A stretch of DNA of 16,406 nt from an uncultured Porphyromonas sp. (GTDB lineage: Bacteria; Bacteroidota; Bacteroidia; Bacteroidales; Porphyromonadaceae), in contig CAMBHQ010000007.1 of NCBI GenBank assembly GCA_945867245.1, positions 1 to 16,406 on the forward strand. The letters are read 5' to 3'. The notes beneath the pieces are model-generated. The model was not told the origin of the DNA, did no database searches, and saw only the letters and a program-made list of their open reading frames with translations. Both the position numbers and the translations under genes were made by a program. Shown here piece by piece: positions 7,142 to 14,852 of this stretch. Every line of letters starts with the position of its first letter. Within the stretch, counting starts at the first letter, position 1.

Positions 7142-9373
7142 ATGCTGAATCCAATTAGCAAGAGCATCTTCTTGCCTGATGGTCGTGAGATCATTATCGA
7201 GACAGGCAAGCTGGCCAAGCAGGCCGATGGTGCCGTTACCGTGCGTATGGGTAACACAATGCTTCTGGCCACGGTATGTGCCGCCAAGGATGCTAACCCC
7301 GGGGTAGACTTCATGCCCCTACAGGTCGAATACAAGGAGAAATTTAGTGCTATTGGTCGCTTCCCTGGGGGCTTTACGCGCCGTGAGGGTAAGGCCAGTG
7401 ACTACGAGATATTGACTTGCCGTCTAGTGGACCGTGCTCTGCGCCCACTATTCCCCGATGATTATCATGCTGAGGTATTCGTAAACGTTACCCTATACTC
7501 TAGCGATGGCGTAGATATGCCCGACGCGCTCGCAGGACTTGCAGCTAGTGCAGCCCTCGCCGTGTCGGACATTCCTTTTAATGGCCCTATCTCTGAGGTG
7601 CGTGTAGCTCGTGTAGACGGCCAGTTCGTGATCAACCCTACCTTCGAGCAGCTAGAGCGTGCCGACATCGATATGATGGTCGGTGCTACCCTAGACAACA
7701 TCATGATGGTAGAGGGCGAGATGCAGGAGGTGCAGGAGAGCGAGATGCTCGAGGCTATCAAGGTAGCACACGAGGCTATCAAGATACAGTGTCAGGCGCA
7801 GCTAGAGCTTAGCGCAGCCTGTGGCAAGCTAGAGAAGCGCACTTACTGCCACGAGGAGAACGACGAGGACCTACGCCAGGACGTCAAGGACCAGTGCTAT
7901 GCCAAGGCTTATGCCGTGGCTACCTCGGGCACCGACAAGCACACACGTGCCGAGGCCTTCGCCAAGATTCTCGAGGACTACAAGGCTGACTTCCTAGAGG
8001 AGGAGCTCGCAGAGAAGGGCGCTATGATCAACCGCTACTACCACGATGTAGAGAAGGAGGCTATGCGCCGTGCTATCCTAGACGAGGGCAAGCGCCTAGA
8101 CGGCCGTAAGACTACCGAGATACGCCCTATCTGGATAGAGACCGACTACATCCCTGGGCCTCATGGCTCGGCTGTCTTCACCCGTGGCGAGACGCAGTCG
8201 CTCACGACTGTTACCCTCGGGACGAAGGACGATGAGAAGCTCGTCGATGACGTGCTCAACTACGGCAAGGAGCGCTTCCTGCTGCACTACAACTTCCCCC
8301 CATTCTCTACCGGCGATGCACGTCCACAGCGTGGCGTAGGCCGTCGTGAGATTGGCCACGGCAACCTAGCGCACCGCGCCCTCAAGCGTGTCCTACCCGC
8401 AGACTACCCTTATGTACTACGTGTGGTGAGCGATATCCTAGAGTCCAACGGCTCTAGCTCTATGGCTACGGTATGTGCCGGTACGCTGGCTCTGCGTGAT
8501 GCTGGTGTACATATTACGGCCCCTGTATCGGGTATTGCGATGGGTCTCATCAGCGAGAACAAGGGACAGAACTATGCCATCCTATCCGATATCCTCGGGG
8601 ACGAAGACCACCTCGGCGATATGGACTTTAAGGTAACAGGTACGGCCAAGGGTATCACTGCTACGCAGATGGATATCAAGGTCGATGGCCTCTCCTACGA
8701 AATCCTAGAGAACGCCCTAGCACAGGCTCGCGAGGGTCGTCTGCACATCCTCGGTAAGATGCTAGAGGCTCAGCCCGAGGCACGCCCAGACTTCAAGGAG
8801 CACGCCCCTCGTATCGAGACGCTGCGTGTGGCTAAGGAGTTCATCGGTGCTATCATCGGCCCTGGCGGTAAGATTATCCAGGGTATGCAGGAGAAGAGCG
8901 GTGCCAAGATCAGCATCGAGGAGATCGATGGCGAGGGCCGCGTAGAGGTAAGCGCTGCCAACAAGACGGCTATCGACACGGCTATGGGTATGATCAAGGC
9001 TATCGTAGCTATGCCAGAGGTAGGCGAGGTGTACGAGGGTAAGGTAAGCTCTATCATGAGCTTCGGTGCTTTCGTAGAGTTCATGCCAGGCAAGGACGGT
9101 CTACTGCACATCAGCGAGATAGACTGGAAGCGCTTCGATACGATGGAGGAGACAGGCATCACCGAGGGGCAGACCCTACGTGTGAAGCTACTGGATATTG
9201 ACCCCAAGACGGGCAAGTTCAAGCTAAGCCGTCGTGCCCTCCTCGACAAGCCCGAGGGCTATGTAGAGCCCGAGCGTCGCCCACGTCCTGAGCGTGGCGA
9301 GCGTGGCGACCGCCGCCCACGCCCCGAGCGCGGCGAACGTCGCGAGCCTCGTGAACCCCGTGGCGATAACTAA
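7142..9373 (+). CDS. pnp: Polyribonucleotide nucleotidyltransferase (PNPase)
   Basis: PNPase degrades RNA 3' to 5' by phosphorolysis as a homotrimer in the cytoplasm, releasing nucleoside diphosphates. The 743-residue protein has the full layout: first RNase PH domain (about 12-145, with [17 protein letters not shown]), helical linker (about 150-310), second RNase PH domain (about 320-545), KH domain (about 557-618, with IIGPGGKII), and S1 domain (about 628-698, with [20 protein letters not shown]). The catalytic motif [13 protein letters not shown] is intact; by comparison with E. coli Asp486, Asp492 and Lys494, these are Asp489, Asp495 and Lys497. The last 35 residues form an Arg/Pro/Glu/Gly-rich tail with two copies of RPRPERGER, likely disordered and RNA-contacting. 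It is a single-gene unit with its own promoter and terminator. Confidence 0.98.
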   Translation: MLNPISKSIFLPDGREIIIETGKLAKQADGAVTVRMGNTMLLATVCAAKDANPGVDFMPLQVEYKEKFSAIGRFPGGFTRREGKASDYEILTCRLVDRALRPLFPDDYHAEVFVNVTLYSSDGVDMPDALAGLAASAALAVSDIPFNGPISEVRVARVDGQFVINPTFEQLERADIDMMVGATLDNIMMVEGEMQEVQESEMLEAIKVAHEAIKIQCQAQLELSAACGKLEKRTYCHEENDEDLRQDVKDQCYAKAYAVATSGTDKHTRAEAFAKILEDYKADFLEEELAEKGAMINRYYHDVEKEAMRRAILDEGKRLDGRKTTEIRPIWIETDYIPGPHGSAVFTRGETQSLTTVTLGTKDDEKLVDDVLNYGKERFLLHYNFPPFSTGDARPQRGVGRREIGHGNLAHRALKRVLPADYPYVLRVVSDILESNGSSSMATVCAGTLALRDAGVHITAPVSGIAMGLISENKGQNYAILSDILGDEDHLGDMDFKVTGTAKGITATQMDIKVDGLSYEILENALAQAREGRLHILGKMLEAQPEARPDFKEHAPRIETLRVAKEFIGAIIGPGGKIIQGMQEKSGAKISIEEIDGEGRVEVSAANKTAIDTAMGMIKAIVAMPEVGEVYEGKVSSIMSFGAFVEFMPGKDGLLHISEIDWKRFDTMEETGITEGQTLRVKLLDIDPKTGKFKLSRRALLDKPEGYVEPERRPRPERGERGDRRPRPERGERREPREPRGDN

Positions 9374-9395
9374 GGCATAGCCTAGACAGACAAGT

Positions 9396-9438
9396 AAAGC
9401 CCCCGCACTGCGATGTAATAGCAGTGCGGGGGCTTTTT
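9396..9438 (+). terminator. Intrinsic terminator of pnp
   Basis: A perfect 16-base-pair stem (9396-9411 with 9421-9436) encloses a 9-base loop and ends in TTTTT. It lies 23 bases after the pnp stop codon. The last T of the tract is also the first base of the heptamer element B. Confidence 0.93.
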
Positions 9439-9668
9439 AGTGGTCGGTGGGGCGGGCGGAGCCCGCAGTGGTCAGTGGCTAGTGGTGCGGGCAGAGCCCG
9501 CAGTGGTCAGTGGCTAGTGGTCGGTATGCAGTGGCTAGTATCCCTAGTAATACTAGCCCTAGCGTGCGCCAGCCACTGACCACCAGCCACTGATCACTAG
9601 CCACTAGTATTACTAGCCCTAGCGTGCGCCAGCCACTGACCACTGCTCACTGACCACTGCCCACTAGC
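9438..9668. repeat. Heptamer intergenic element, copy B (longest; core present twice)
   Basis: The stretch 9438-9556 reads as 17 consecutive 7-base units. It contains TAGTGGT, CGGTGGG, two 14-base hairpin blocks (9452-9465 and 9487-9500, GCGGGC/GCCCG type), CAGTGGT, CAGTGGC, CGGTATG and TAGTATC. The core CTAGCGTGCGCCAGCCACT follows at 9559-9577 and again at 9619-9637, 60 bases apart. Reverse-complement heptamers (CACTGAC, CACTGAT, CACTAGC) lie after each core. The element fills the whole gap between the pnp terminator and the stop codon of the convergent lipoprotein gene. Confidence 0.92.
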
Positions 9669-11336
9669 CTAGAACCAGCGGCCGGTGCTCTCGTCTATCT
9701 CGCCCGATAGGCGGAGGTCCATATCCGTGGCTAGAGAGACGAAGTCAATGCCTAGGAGCTTGAGTAGGGCACGGACGATAGGCTGATGCTTAGCTGATAG
9801 GTCCTCGACACTGCCATCGGGGTCTAGGTTGCCCGTGGCATCTCTGTCTAGCCAGGTATAGCAGGGTATCTGCACGCTTAGGAGCTTACTGCCTGTCTGT
9901 GTGATATGTGTCGAGGGTGTGTGCGCTGGCGAGAGCTTGCCGTCGCTACCGGCCTTGCCCTGTGGCGTGGCCCAGAGCTGTAGGTCGAGCATAAACTGTC
10001 GGTCGCCCTTATTGAATACGAAGTAGCCCTTGTGTCCGAAGGGGTCTCTGTCGCCAATGCGGTGCGTACGCTTGCTGTGTGCCGATTCGTTCCACAGCTG
10101 TGTATCCCAGTAGGTGTAGCTGAGGAAGTCCTCTGCGCGCTCCTGTACGGCCTCGCCTGTCGAGAAGCTACGGATATGTCGAGGCTGGTAAAAAATCTGA
10201 TGCTGAGCGCCTGCGAATTCGCCTGTTATATCCTGCCCCGAGGCATCGTAGAGACTCGTGAAGAGGCCGTACACAGGCATACCGAGTTGCCCCGCATCAT
10301 AGACCTTAGCCTGCATCATCAGTAGACGCTTGATGTCGCCCGAGGTAATCTGCCACTGGCCCTCGCGCCACTCGATTGTCATCTCCTGCTCGACGGCTAG
10401 ATTCTTGTAACGGAAGTCCTGAGAGCCTGGCACATAATGAAACTCAGGCCCGTGCATATGCCCCTCTAGGAGCTCTAGCTTAATCTTGCGGATACGGGTC
10501 GTATTGCTCCCGCCGAGCTTGGTCGTATTCATATCCGGAGCCGCTCCAGGCGTCTCGGGACCAGCGGGCTGTGCCTCGGGTGTGGCGGGTACGTCGCCTG
10601 CGCTACTGCCCTCCTCGCGGAAGAGTAGCTCTACGGAGATATCCATATCGCTGATGGTGCGTAGCTTACGCTCGGGGGCATAGTAGGGGCTAAGGCTGCC
10701 ATCCTCGAGGTACTTGCTCTTGTAGGCGTGTAGGAGCTCGGCCTTGATGGCTACCTGACCGAAGGCCTTTGGGAAGGCGAAGTAGCCCTCGAAGCCTAGG
10801 GGATTTTCCTTGCCGACAAGCTTACCCTCTAGGCGGTCGGCATAGAGGTAGCTGTAGGGGATGAGCGCGGGTTCGCGTACTAGGCGCTTATCGAGGTACA
10901 GAGAGAAGAAGTGCTGGTGGATCTTGTCCTGTCCGTTGTGGATGAACTGTGTATTCATCGCCTGTCCCGAGGGCGAGAAGTAGGCGATATCGAGCTTGTA
11001 CACCGTGTTGGGGCTAGTAGCCTGCGCCTTGACGACGAAGCTCTTGGCCGATCCCTCGGCATAGCCCCAGGAGGCATCACCTTTCTGCTCCCATACTATC
11101 TGCTGGGTCTTCGTGGTGGCAGTGATGCCAGCGATGGCGTTGTAGTCGAAGGTGCTGCCCTCGGCTAGCTCGGCCTCGGTGAGGGTATAGATAACCTTGC
11201 TGGGGTTCTCGTGGAGCTTATTCTCTATTTCGTTCTTAGGCTTTACGGGCTCGCTCTTGTCGCAGGCCGAGAGGCCTAGTAATGCTATCAGGGCGTAGCG
11301 AGCTAAGCGCCCTATGGATTGGAATTGCTTAATCAT
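9669..11336 (-). CDS. Lipoprotein with a duplicated domain, possibly metal- or haem-linked
   Basis: I do not recognise the family. Starting at ATG 11336 gives 555 residues with a clean lipoprotein signal ending LLGLSAC (Cys25). A longer TTG-initiated frame (11393) would bury that signal and is rejected. Two divergent copies of one domain are separated by a Pro/Ala-rich linker (about 247-268). GFEGYFAFPKAFGQVAIKAEL (181-201) parallels FGHKGYFVFNKGDRQFMLDL (433-452), and SYLYADRL parallels SYTYWDTQL. Near residues 125-142 and 370-387 both copies carry a Gln/His-rich stretch. The second copy also has GHMHGPEFHY (292-301), a possible metal site. The gene follows a histidine-rich small protein on the same strand, so a role in metal or haem capture at the outer membrane is possible. 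That function is inferred from composition and neighbours only. Confidence 0.75.
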   Translation of the reverse strand: MIKQFQSIGRLARYALIALLGLSACDKSEPVKPKNEIENKLHENPSKVIYTLTEAELAEGSTFDYNAIAGITATTKTQQIVWEQKGDASWGYAEGSAKSFVVKAQATSPNTVYKLDIAYFSPSGQAMNTQFIHNGQDKIHQHFFSLYLDKRLVREPALIPYSYLYADRLEGKLVGKENPLGFEGYFAFPKAFGQVAIKAELLHAYKSKYLEDGSLSPYYAPERKLRTISDMDISVELLFREEGSSAGDVPATPEAQPAGPETPGAAPDMNTTKLGGSNTTRIRKIKLELLEGHMHGPEFHYVPGSQDFRYKNLAVEQEMTIEWREGQWQITSGDIKRLLMMQAKVYDAGQLGMPVYGLFTSLYDASGQDITGEFAGAQHQIFYQPRHIRSFSTGEAVQERAEDFLSYTYWDTQLWNESAHSKRTHRIGDRDPFGHKGYFVFNKGDRQFMLDLQLWATPQGKAGSDGKLSPAHTPSTHITQTGSKLLSVQIPCYTWLDRDATGNLDPDGSVEDLSAKHQPIVRALLKLLGIDFVSLATDMDLRLSGEIDESTGRWF

Positions 11337-11502
11337 ACGTTTTTTCTTTTGGATGTGATTTATGACGCCACTGCTCGTAGCTGTGTATATCAAGCTAGGG
11401 GCACAAGCACGCAGTACGAGCCCTTAAGGTCGTAGGCCACGTGCCAGTGCAGTATGATGCAATGGCTTCTGTTAAGTTTTGGTAGTTGGGTCGGAGTCTA
11501 TG

Positions 11503-11844
11503 TTACCCTTGTACTAGACTCGGGGGAGCACGTAGGGAGAAAAAACGTGGGCTTGCCATGCTCGGCGGAGCGGGACAAGCGGCGGCCCTTAGGAGGACAT
11601 AGCTCTCGGCGGGGGCCACGATAGGCAGAGGCAGGCCGAGGGTGCTAGGGGCGAGGTTGTGCGTGGGTAGCTCGCAGTCGCCGTGGTCCTGATGGTAGTG
11701 TAGCTGTGTGCTACAGTGGTGGTCTAGAGGCCGTGTATGATGTGGATGGCTCTGTATATGCACGGCGAGGAGCCCCAGGACGCATAGATACATCCCGAGG
11801 AGCCACTGGGCAACAAGCCTCTGCAAACGTTCTCGTCTGTGCAT
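11503..11844 (-). CDS. Small histidine-rich exported or membrane-anchored protein
   Basis: This protein has 113 residues. Residues 9-29 form one hydrophobic segment after a basic start (MHRRERLQR), so it is either an uncleaved anchor or a signal peptide. Residues 29-62 contain ten His, two Cys (44, 57) and several Asp, including HPHHTRPLDHHC and HYHQDHGDC. That is a strong candidate for metal binding in the periplasm. The end (FFSLRAPPSL) resembles the R-x-PP tails of small Bacteroidota proteins found beside metal-uptake genes; this is a loose resemblance. The ATG lies only seven bases after a TAACTTTG -7 element, so the mRNA should be leaderless. The 555-residue lipoprotein follows 166 bases downstream with no promoter motif seen between, so the two are probably co-transcribed. 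Confidence 0.75.
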   Translation of the reverse strand: MHRRERLQRLVAQWLLGMYLCVLGLLAVHIQSHPHHTRPLDHHCSTQLHYHQDHGDCELPTHNLAPSTLGLPLPIVAPAESYVLLRAAACPAPPSMASPRFFSLRAPPSLVQG

Positions 11845-11851
11845 AACGCTA

Positions 11852-11859
11852 CAAAGTTA
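11852..11859 (-). promoter_or_regulatory. -7 element placed directly on the start codon of the histidine-rich gene
   Basis: On the minus strand the sequence reads TAACTTTGTAGCGTTATG, with the -7 box at 11859-11852 and ATG at 11844-11842. The predicted first transcribed base is at or next to the A of ATG. It is preceded by CCCACTAATAATCAC, which is also found before the lptC promoter. Confidence 0.6.
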
Positions 11860-11867
11860 GTGATTAT

Positions 11868-12038
11868 TAGTGGGCTGTGGTGCGGGCGGAGCCCGCAGTG
11901 GTCAGTATGCAGTGGCTAGTGGTCGGTATGCAGTGGCTAGTATTCCTAGTGAGACTAGCTCTAGCGTGCGCCAGCCACTGATCACCGACCACCGATCACC
12001 GACCACTGATCACTAACCACTGATCACTAGCCACCGGC
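11868..12038. repeat. Heptamer intergenic element, copy C
   Basis: From 11868 the units run in phase: TAGTGGG, CTGTGGT, the 14-base hairpin block at 11882-11895, then CAGTGGT, CAGTATG, CAGTGGC, TAGTGGT, CGGTATG, CAGTGGC and TAGTATT up to 11944. The core CTAGCGTGCGCCAGCCACT is at 11961-11979. Nine reverse-complement heptamers run from 11976 to 12038: CACTGAT, CACCGAC, CACCGAT, CACCGAC, CACTGAT, CACTAAC, CACTGAT, CACTAGC and CACCGGC. This is the most symmetrical copy, with both arms well developed. Its left end leads straight into the promoter of the histidine-rich gene on the minus strand. Confidence 0.92.
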
Positions 12039-12123
12039 CACCTAATAGGCAGACGATCGTCCGCCTACCGAGTCGCCACTCGTCCGCCTATTAGGCGGAC
12101 AAATGCTCGCCTAGTAGGTGGCC
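12036..12123. repeat. Nested inverted repeats upstream of the first peptide-lipoprotein cassette
   Basis: An outer pair (12036-12050 and 12109-12123, GGCCACCTAATAGGC type) matches with one mismatch. Inside lie an imperfect 22-base palindrome at 12046-12067 and the near-perfect hairpin GTCCGCCTATTAGGCGGAC at 12082-12100. All are built from the word TAGGCGGAC and its complement. With the end of element C and the promoters that follow, this accounts for the 440-base gap between the genes starting at 11844 (minus) and 12285 (plus). I see no gene in that gap. Confidence 0.75.
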
Positions 12124-12175
12124 AAGTGGCCCTCTAGTAAGTGCTGAGCAAAGCTCTGAGTAACTATAGGAGCTA

Positions 12176-12232
12176 TTGGATGATAAAAGAGTTTTTTATA
12201 TTTGCAAAAGTCTTATATTGTTTGTACCTTTG
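12176..12232 (+). promoter_or_regulatory. Promoter region of the first peptide-lipoprotein cassette
   Basis: TTTG at 12201-12204, a 20-base spacer and TACCTTTG at 12225-12232 form a full Bacteroidota promoter. An overlapping possible second one uses TTG 12176-12178 and TATATTTG 12197-12204 with an 18-base spacer, so the same TTTG could serve in both. Transcription from the downstream promoter would start near 12238, giving a leader of about 47 bases that contains a run of ten T (12266-12275). Confidence 0.75.
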
Positions 12233-12284
12233 CAGGCAAACAACAGCCCATACATCAAAGTATTGTTTTTTTTTTGTAAACATT

Positions 12285-12470
12285 ATGGATATTTCATTGC
12301 AAGAGGCCTCCCGAAGGTCTTATGTAGCTCCGAGTATAACTCGCTGGGGGCTATCCAGTGCACAGCACTTACTTAACTCATTCTCATTCAGAGGTAGCGT
12401 TTCGGACTGGGAACTATCGGTCGATGAGGTAGAAGTCACACAAGACAATAATCTAGAATGGTGGCAATGA
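12285..12470 (+). CDS. 61-residue acidic peptide, paralogue of the one at 15819
   Basis: No known family was recognised. Starting at ATG 12285, the first ATG after the promoter, the product has 61 residues. Residues 10-21 are RRSYVAPSITRW, followed by a Leu/Ser-rich middle with LLNSFSFRG, and then an acidic tail (WELSVDEVEVTQDN) ending LEWWQ. It aligns with the 61-residue peptide at 15819 at Y-x-x-P-x-I-x-x-W-x-L, then LN, then the acidic Trp-containing end. Short proteins with a Y-x-P-x-I/V motif are common beside Bacteroidota surface-lipoprotein genes. There is no signal peptide. Its TGA overlaps an ATG of the next gene (ATGA at 12467-12470), so it may couple translation, act as a regulator or partner of the lipoprotein, or be a precursor. 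A longer reading with a start at 12141 lies upstream of the promoter and is rejected. Confidence 0.7.
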   Translation: MDISLQEASRRSYVAPSITRWGLSSAQHLLNSFSFRGSVSDWELSVDEVEVTQDNNLEWWQ

Positions 12471-14683
12471 TTATGAAGAAAACAGCGCTGATATTATGCG
12501 GGTTACTATTACTCGCCAGTACATCGTGTCAGAAAGAAGAGACGAGAGCCACTGAGCCGACTGAGGCCGTGGCTGAGTATCAAGGCGAAGAGTTTTCGCT
12601 TGATATAAATGTTAGCCTAGATGAGGATGCTCTATTGCCCTCCGAACAGAGTCTGCGTAGCATTAGCCTGGGGCACGAGGAGGTAACGCAGCAGGGCAAG
12701 CAGGTGATGAAGCCTACGATACGTCTGGCAGAGGGCAATAATACCAAGATGCGTATCTTCCTGCGCAAGCTAGGAGACCCCGAGAGCCTGACGATGTTTG
12801 ATGCTCCTGTGAAAATTAGCCGTGATGCAGCGACGGGTACCTACCGCTTCGAGCTGCTGCAGGAGGCAGTACGTCTGAAAAAGGCACTCTCCAAGATTAC
12901 CGAGGGCGAGTGGTATATATCCGGCTTCTATGGCGGTAATAACCTCGCACAGTCGACGAGTCAGGAGCAGTATAATATCCAGATACAGGGGGCGAAGTCG
13001 AGTGCCACTACCAGAGAGAGCGTATTCGAGTATAATTTCCCGCTGGCTTTCGGCTGGAGCAAGCTAGAGCGTTCGGAGCGCTCGGGTAACAAGAGCTATG
13101 GTATGCACCACAACCTGCGCCTCAAGCCTGTGGGGACGCTCCTCGGCATAGAGCTAGAGAACGATTTGCTAGAGAGCGTTACGCTCAGCTCCGTAAAGAT
13201 GAGTGGTACTGATGCAAGCTTCTCGGGGAGCTTCGTCCCCTCTAGAGATAACGATGATGCGCTTAGGGCGGGCTCTGTGCCTACTTTTAGTCCTACGGCA
13301 TTATCCTCTACGAGCGACCCCGTCATCGAGAAGAATATCAATCCCAATCCTGTCGTCCTCCCTGCAGCACAGCGCTACAATGGCCGTCTGTACGTGTGGT
13401 TTATGCCACTGCATCAGGGTGATGAGACTATACGCTTTACCCTAGAGGCTGCCGAGCGCAAGAGCAATAGTAGTCCAGACGTATCGGAGAAGGATAGGTT
13501 CGTTGTCAAGAATAAAGAGGCTACGTTTCGCGATTCGTTCCGCTACGCTGTCTCTGTATCCGGAGGCTTCCAGTCGGGGCGTGTGTATATCTTCCCGCTC
13601 CGAGTATCCTCGGACCTCATGATTACCGAGGTCTACCATAAGTATGACAATGGCCTTAGCTATGCGGCCGTAGAGCTATACAACCCCAATAAGACGCCTA
13701 TCGACCTCAGCGACTATGCCCTAGCGCGCGTCAAGAATCAGTTCCTCAATGTCGAACACTGCATAGCGCCTAGAGGTGACAAGTGTATCGCCCCGAAGGT
13801 TGAGATACATCAGAAGTACTACACGCTCTATCCGCCTAGCTTCGATGAAAATAACCGTTCGGAGGCTAATGCTCTTATCCTGCCCCTTAGCCTAAGTACT
13901 ACGCACAATTGGTCGCCCTATCGCCTAGGAGTCAATAGAGACAACAAGACTCAGGGTGGAGCTGCCGACTATAGCGCTAGTAATCCCATCAAGCTACGCT
14001 TCCTCACGGAGTCTGGCTATGGCACGCTAGATAACAATACCTTGCCTGCAGGTGCCAAGCCTATGCTACAGGGAGGCAAGACACTGGTGGTCCTAGGCGA
14101 TGGCTATCAGCCAGCTAACGCTACGCTCAAGAGCGGAGGCCTTAGCGCTCAGCTCTACGAGGCTTACAAAAAAGGCTATTGCCAGTATATCGTAGCACTA
14201 GACAATCGCTCTACGGCTGCCAAGAGCTCGGAGATTAAGAATGATAACCAAGGGGGCTTCAGCGGTAATCGGAAATCGGGCGTTATGAACCTCCGCTATG
14301 AGGATGGGCTACTACTGGTCAAGCGCATCAGACAGCAGGGCGGAGAGACCCGCAGAGTCATAGACACTACGACGCCCAACCTCTACAGCGGTGGTCAGGA
14401 TGAGGGTTACAAGACCGGTAATGCCCTAGAATACTGGCTGAATATGATGGACCTAAAGGGAGAAAACCGTAAAGAGAAGGCGACAGCTGTATACTCTGCC
14501 AACTATCAGACGCGTACGGTCATCGAGCGCCTGCCTTCGTACGGATGGTCTAGGCATCACTGGAATGTGCATCGCCAAACGGATAATTTGGATAGAGTGG
14601 TGAGCCTAGGGTCGCGCAGATGGCTCGGTAGTGGCGATCAGGCTTCGTGGGCTGCGGTGCCACAGTACAGCCTCCCTCAGTAG
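12467..14683 (+). CDS. Fimbrillin-like lipoprotein with lamin-tail-like domain
   Basis: This large lipoprotein has 738 residues from ATG 12467, or 736 from ATG 12473; the signal MKKTALILCGLLLLASTSC favours one of these over ATG 12458. After the lipidated Cys comes QKEE, which fits the X-K-(D/E)2 surface-export signal described for Capnocytophaga lipoproteins, so it is probably exposed on the cell surface. Residues about 40-375 resemble fimbrillin-type beta-sandwiches, with KPTIRLAEG and TKMRIFLRKLG at 82-103 and LKPVGTLLGIELEN further on. From about 386, ITEVYHKYDNG, then AAVELYNPNKTPIDLSDYAL, looks like a lamin-tail (LTD) domain. The remainder is unassigned and rich in Tyr, Trp and Asn. It forms a cassette with the peptide gene upstream. 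An adhesin or pilus-associated role is inferred, not shown. Confidence 0.8.
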   Translation: MIMKKTALILCGLLLLASTSCQKEETRATEPTEAVAEYQGEEFSLDINVSLDEDALLPSEQSLRSISLGHEEVTQQGKQVMKPTIRLAEGNNTKMRIFLRKLGDPESLTMFDAPVKISRDAATGTYRFELLQEAVRLKKALSKITEGEWYISGFYGGNNLAQSTSQEQYNIQIQGAKSSATTRESVFEYNFPLAFGWSKLERSERSGNKSYGMHHNLRLKPVGTLLGIELENDLLESVTLSSVKMSGTDASFSGSFVPSRDNDDALRAGSVPTFSPTALSSTSDPVIEKNINPNPVVLPAAQRYNGRLYVWFMPLHQGDETIRFTLEAAERKSNSSPDVSEKDRFVVKNKEATFRDSFRYAVSVSGGFQSGRVYIFPLRVSSDLMITEVYHKYDNGLSYAAVELYNPNKTPIDLSDYALARVKNQFLNVEHCIAPRGDKCIAPKVEIHQKYYTLYPPSFDENNRSEANALILPLSLSTTHNWSPYRLGVNRDNKTQGGAADYSASNPIKLRFLTESGYGTLDNNTLPAGAKPMLQGGKTLVVLGDGYQPANATLKSGGLSAQLYEAYKKGYCQYIVALDNRSTAAKSSEIKNDNQGGFSGNRKSGVMNLRYEDGLLLVKRIRQQGGETRRVIDTTTPNLYSGGQDEGYKTGNALEYWLNMMDLKGENRKEKATAVYSANYQTRTVIERLPSYGWSRHHWNVHRQTDNLDRVVSLGSRRWLGSGDQASWAAVPQYSLPQ

Positions 14684-14684
14684 G

Positions 14685-14838
14685 GCGGGCAGAGCCCGCA
14701 GTGGTCGGTGGCTAGTGGGGCGGGCGGAGCCCGCAGTGGTCAGTGGCTAGTGATCAGTGATCAGTTGCTGGCGCACGCACGATACTGCCCACCGACCACC
14801 GACCACTGCCCACTGCCCACTGCCCACTAATAATCACT
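14685..14838. repeat. Heptamer intergenic element, copy D (inverted relative to A-C)
   Basis: In-phase units are a hairpin block at 14685-14698, CAGTGGT, CGGTGGC, TAGTGGG, a second hairpin block at 14720-14733, and CAGTGGT, CAGTGGC, TAGTGAT, CAGTGAT, CAGTTGC up to 14768. The core lies in the opposite orientation, as GCTGGCGCACGC at 14767-14778. The reverse-type arm follows: CACCGAC twice, CACTGCC three times, CACTAAT, AATCACT. The 7-base phase runs right up to the lptC promoter. The element starts two bases after the stop codon of the preceding lipoprotein gene. Confidence 0.9.
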
Positions 14839-14845
14839 ACCTTTG
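14838..14845 (+). promoter_or_regulatory. -7 element placed directly on the lptC start codon
   Basis: The sequence reads TACCTTTGTAGCGTCATG, with the -7 box at 14838-14845 and ATG at 14853. This differs from the block before the histidine-rich gene at only two positions and predicts a leaderless mRNA. It lies at the end of repeat element D. No TTG is found about 20 bases upstream. Confidence 0.6.
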
Positions 14846-14852
14846 TAGCGTC

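Noticed and set aside
9669..11336. Assignment of the duplicated-domain lipoprotein as HmuY or another named haemophore
   Set aside because: No recognisable HmuY signature was seen; only composition and context suggest metal or haem.
11390..11497. A 36-codon minus-strand open frame (ending HVAYDLKGSYCVLVPLA) between the two minus-strand genes
   Set aside because: It has no ATG or GTG at a sensible place and no visible ribosome site. It could be a gene remnant but cannot be supported.
12141..12284. A longer N-terminus for the first 61-residue peptide
   Set aside because: It would begin upstream of the predicted promoter, and the ATG at 12285 gives a product equal in length to its paralogue.
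12285..12470. RiPP or bacteriocin precursor interpretation of the 61-residue peptides
   Set aside because: No modification enzyme, protease or exporter gene is nearby and there is no double-glycine leader, so it stays only a remote option.
14757..14852. An N-terminal extension of LptC from a GTG
   Set aside because: These codons translate repeat element D and lie upstream of the -7 promoter motif; the signal peptide begins after ATG 14853.
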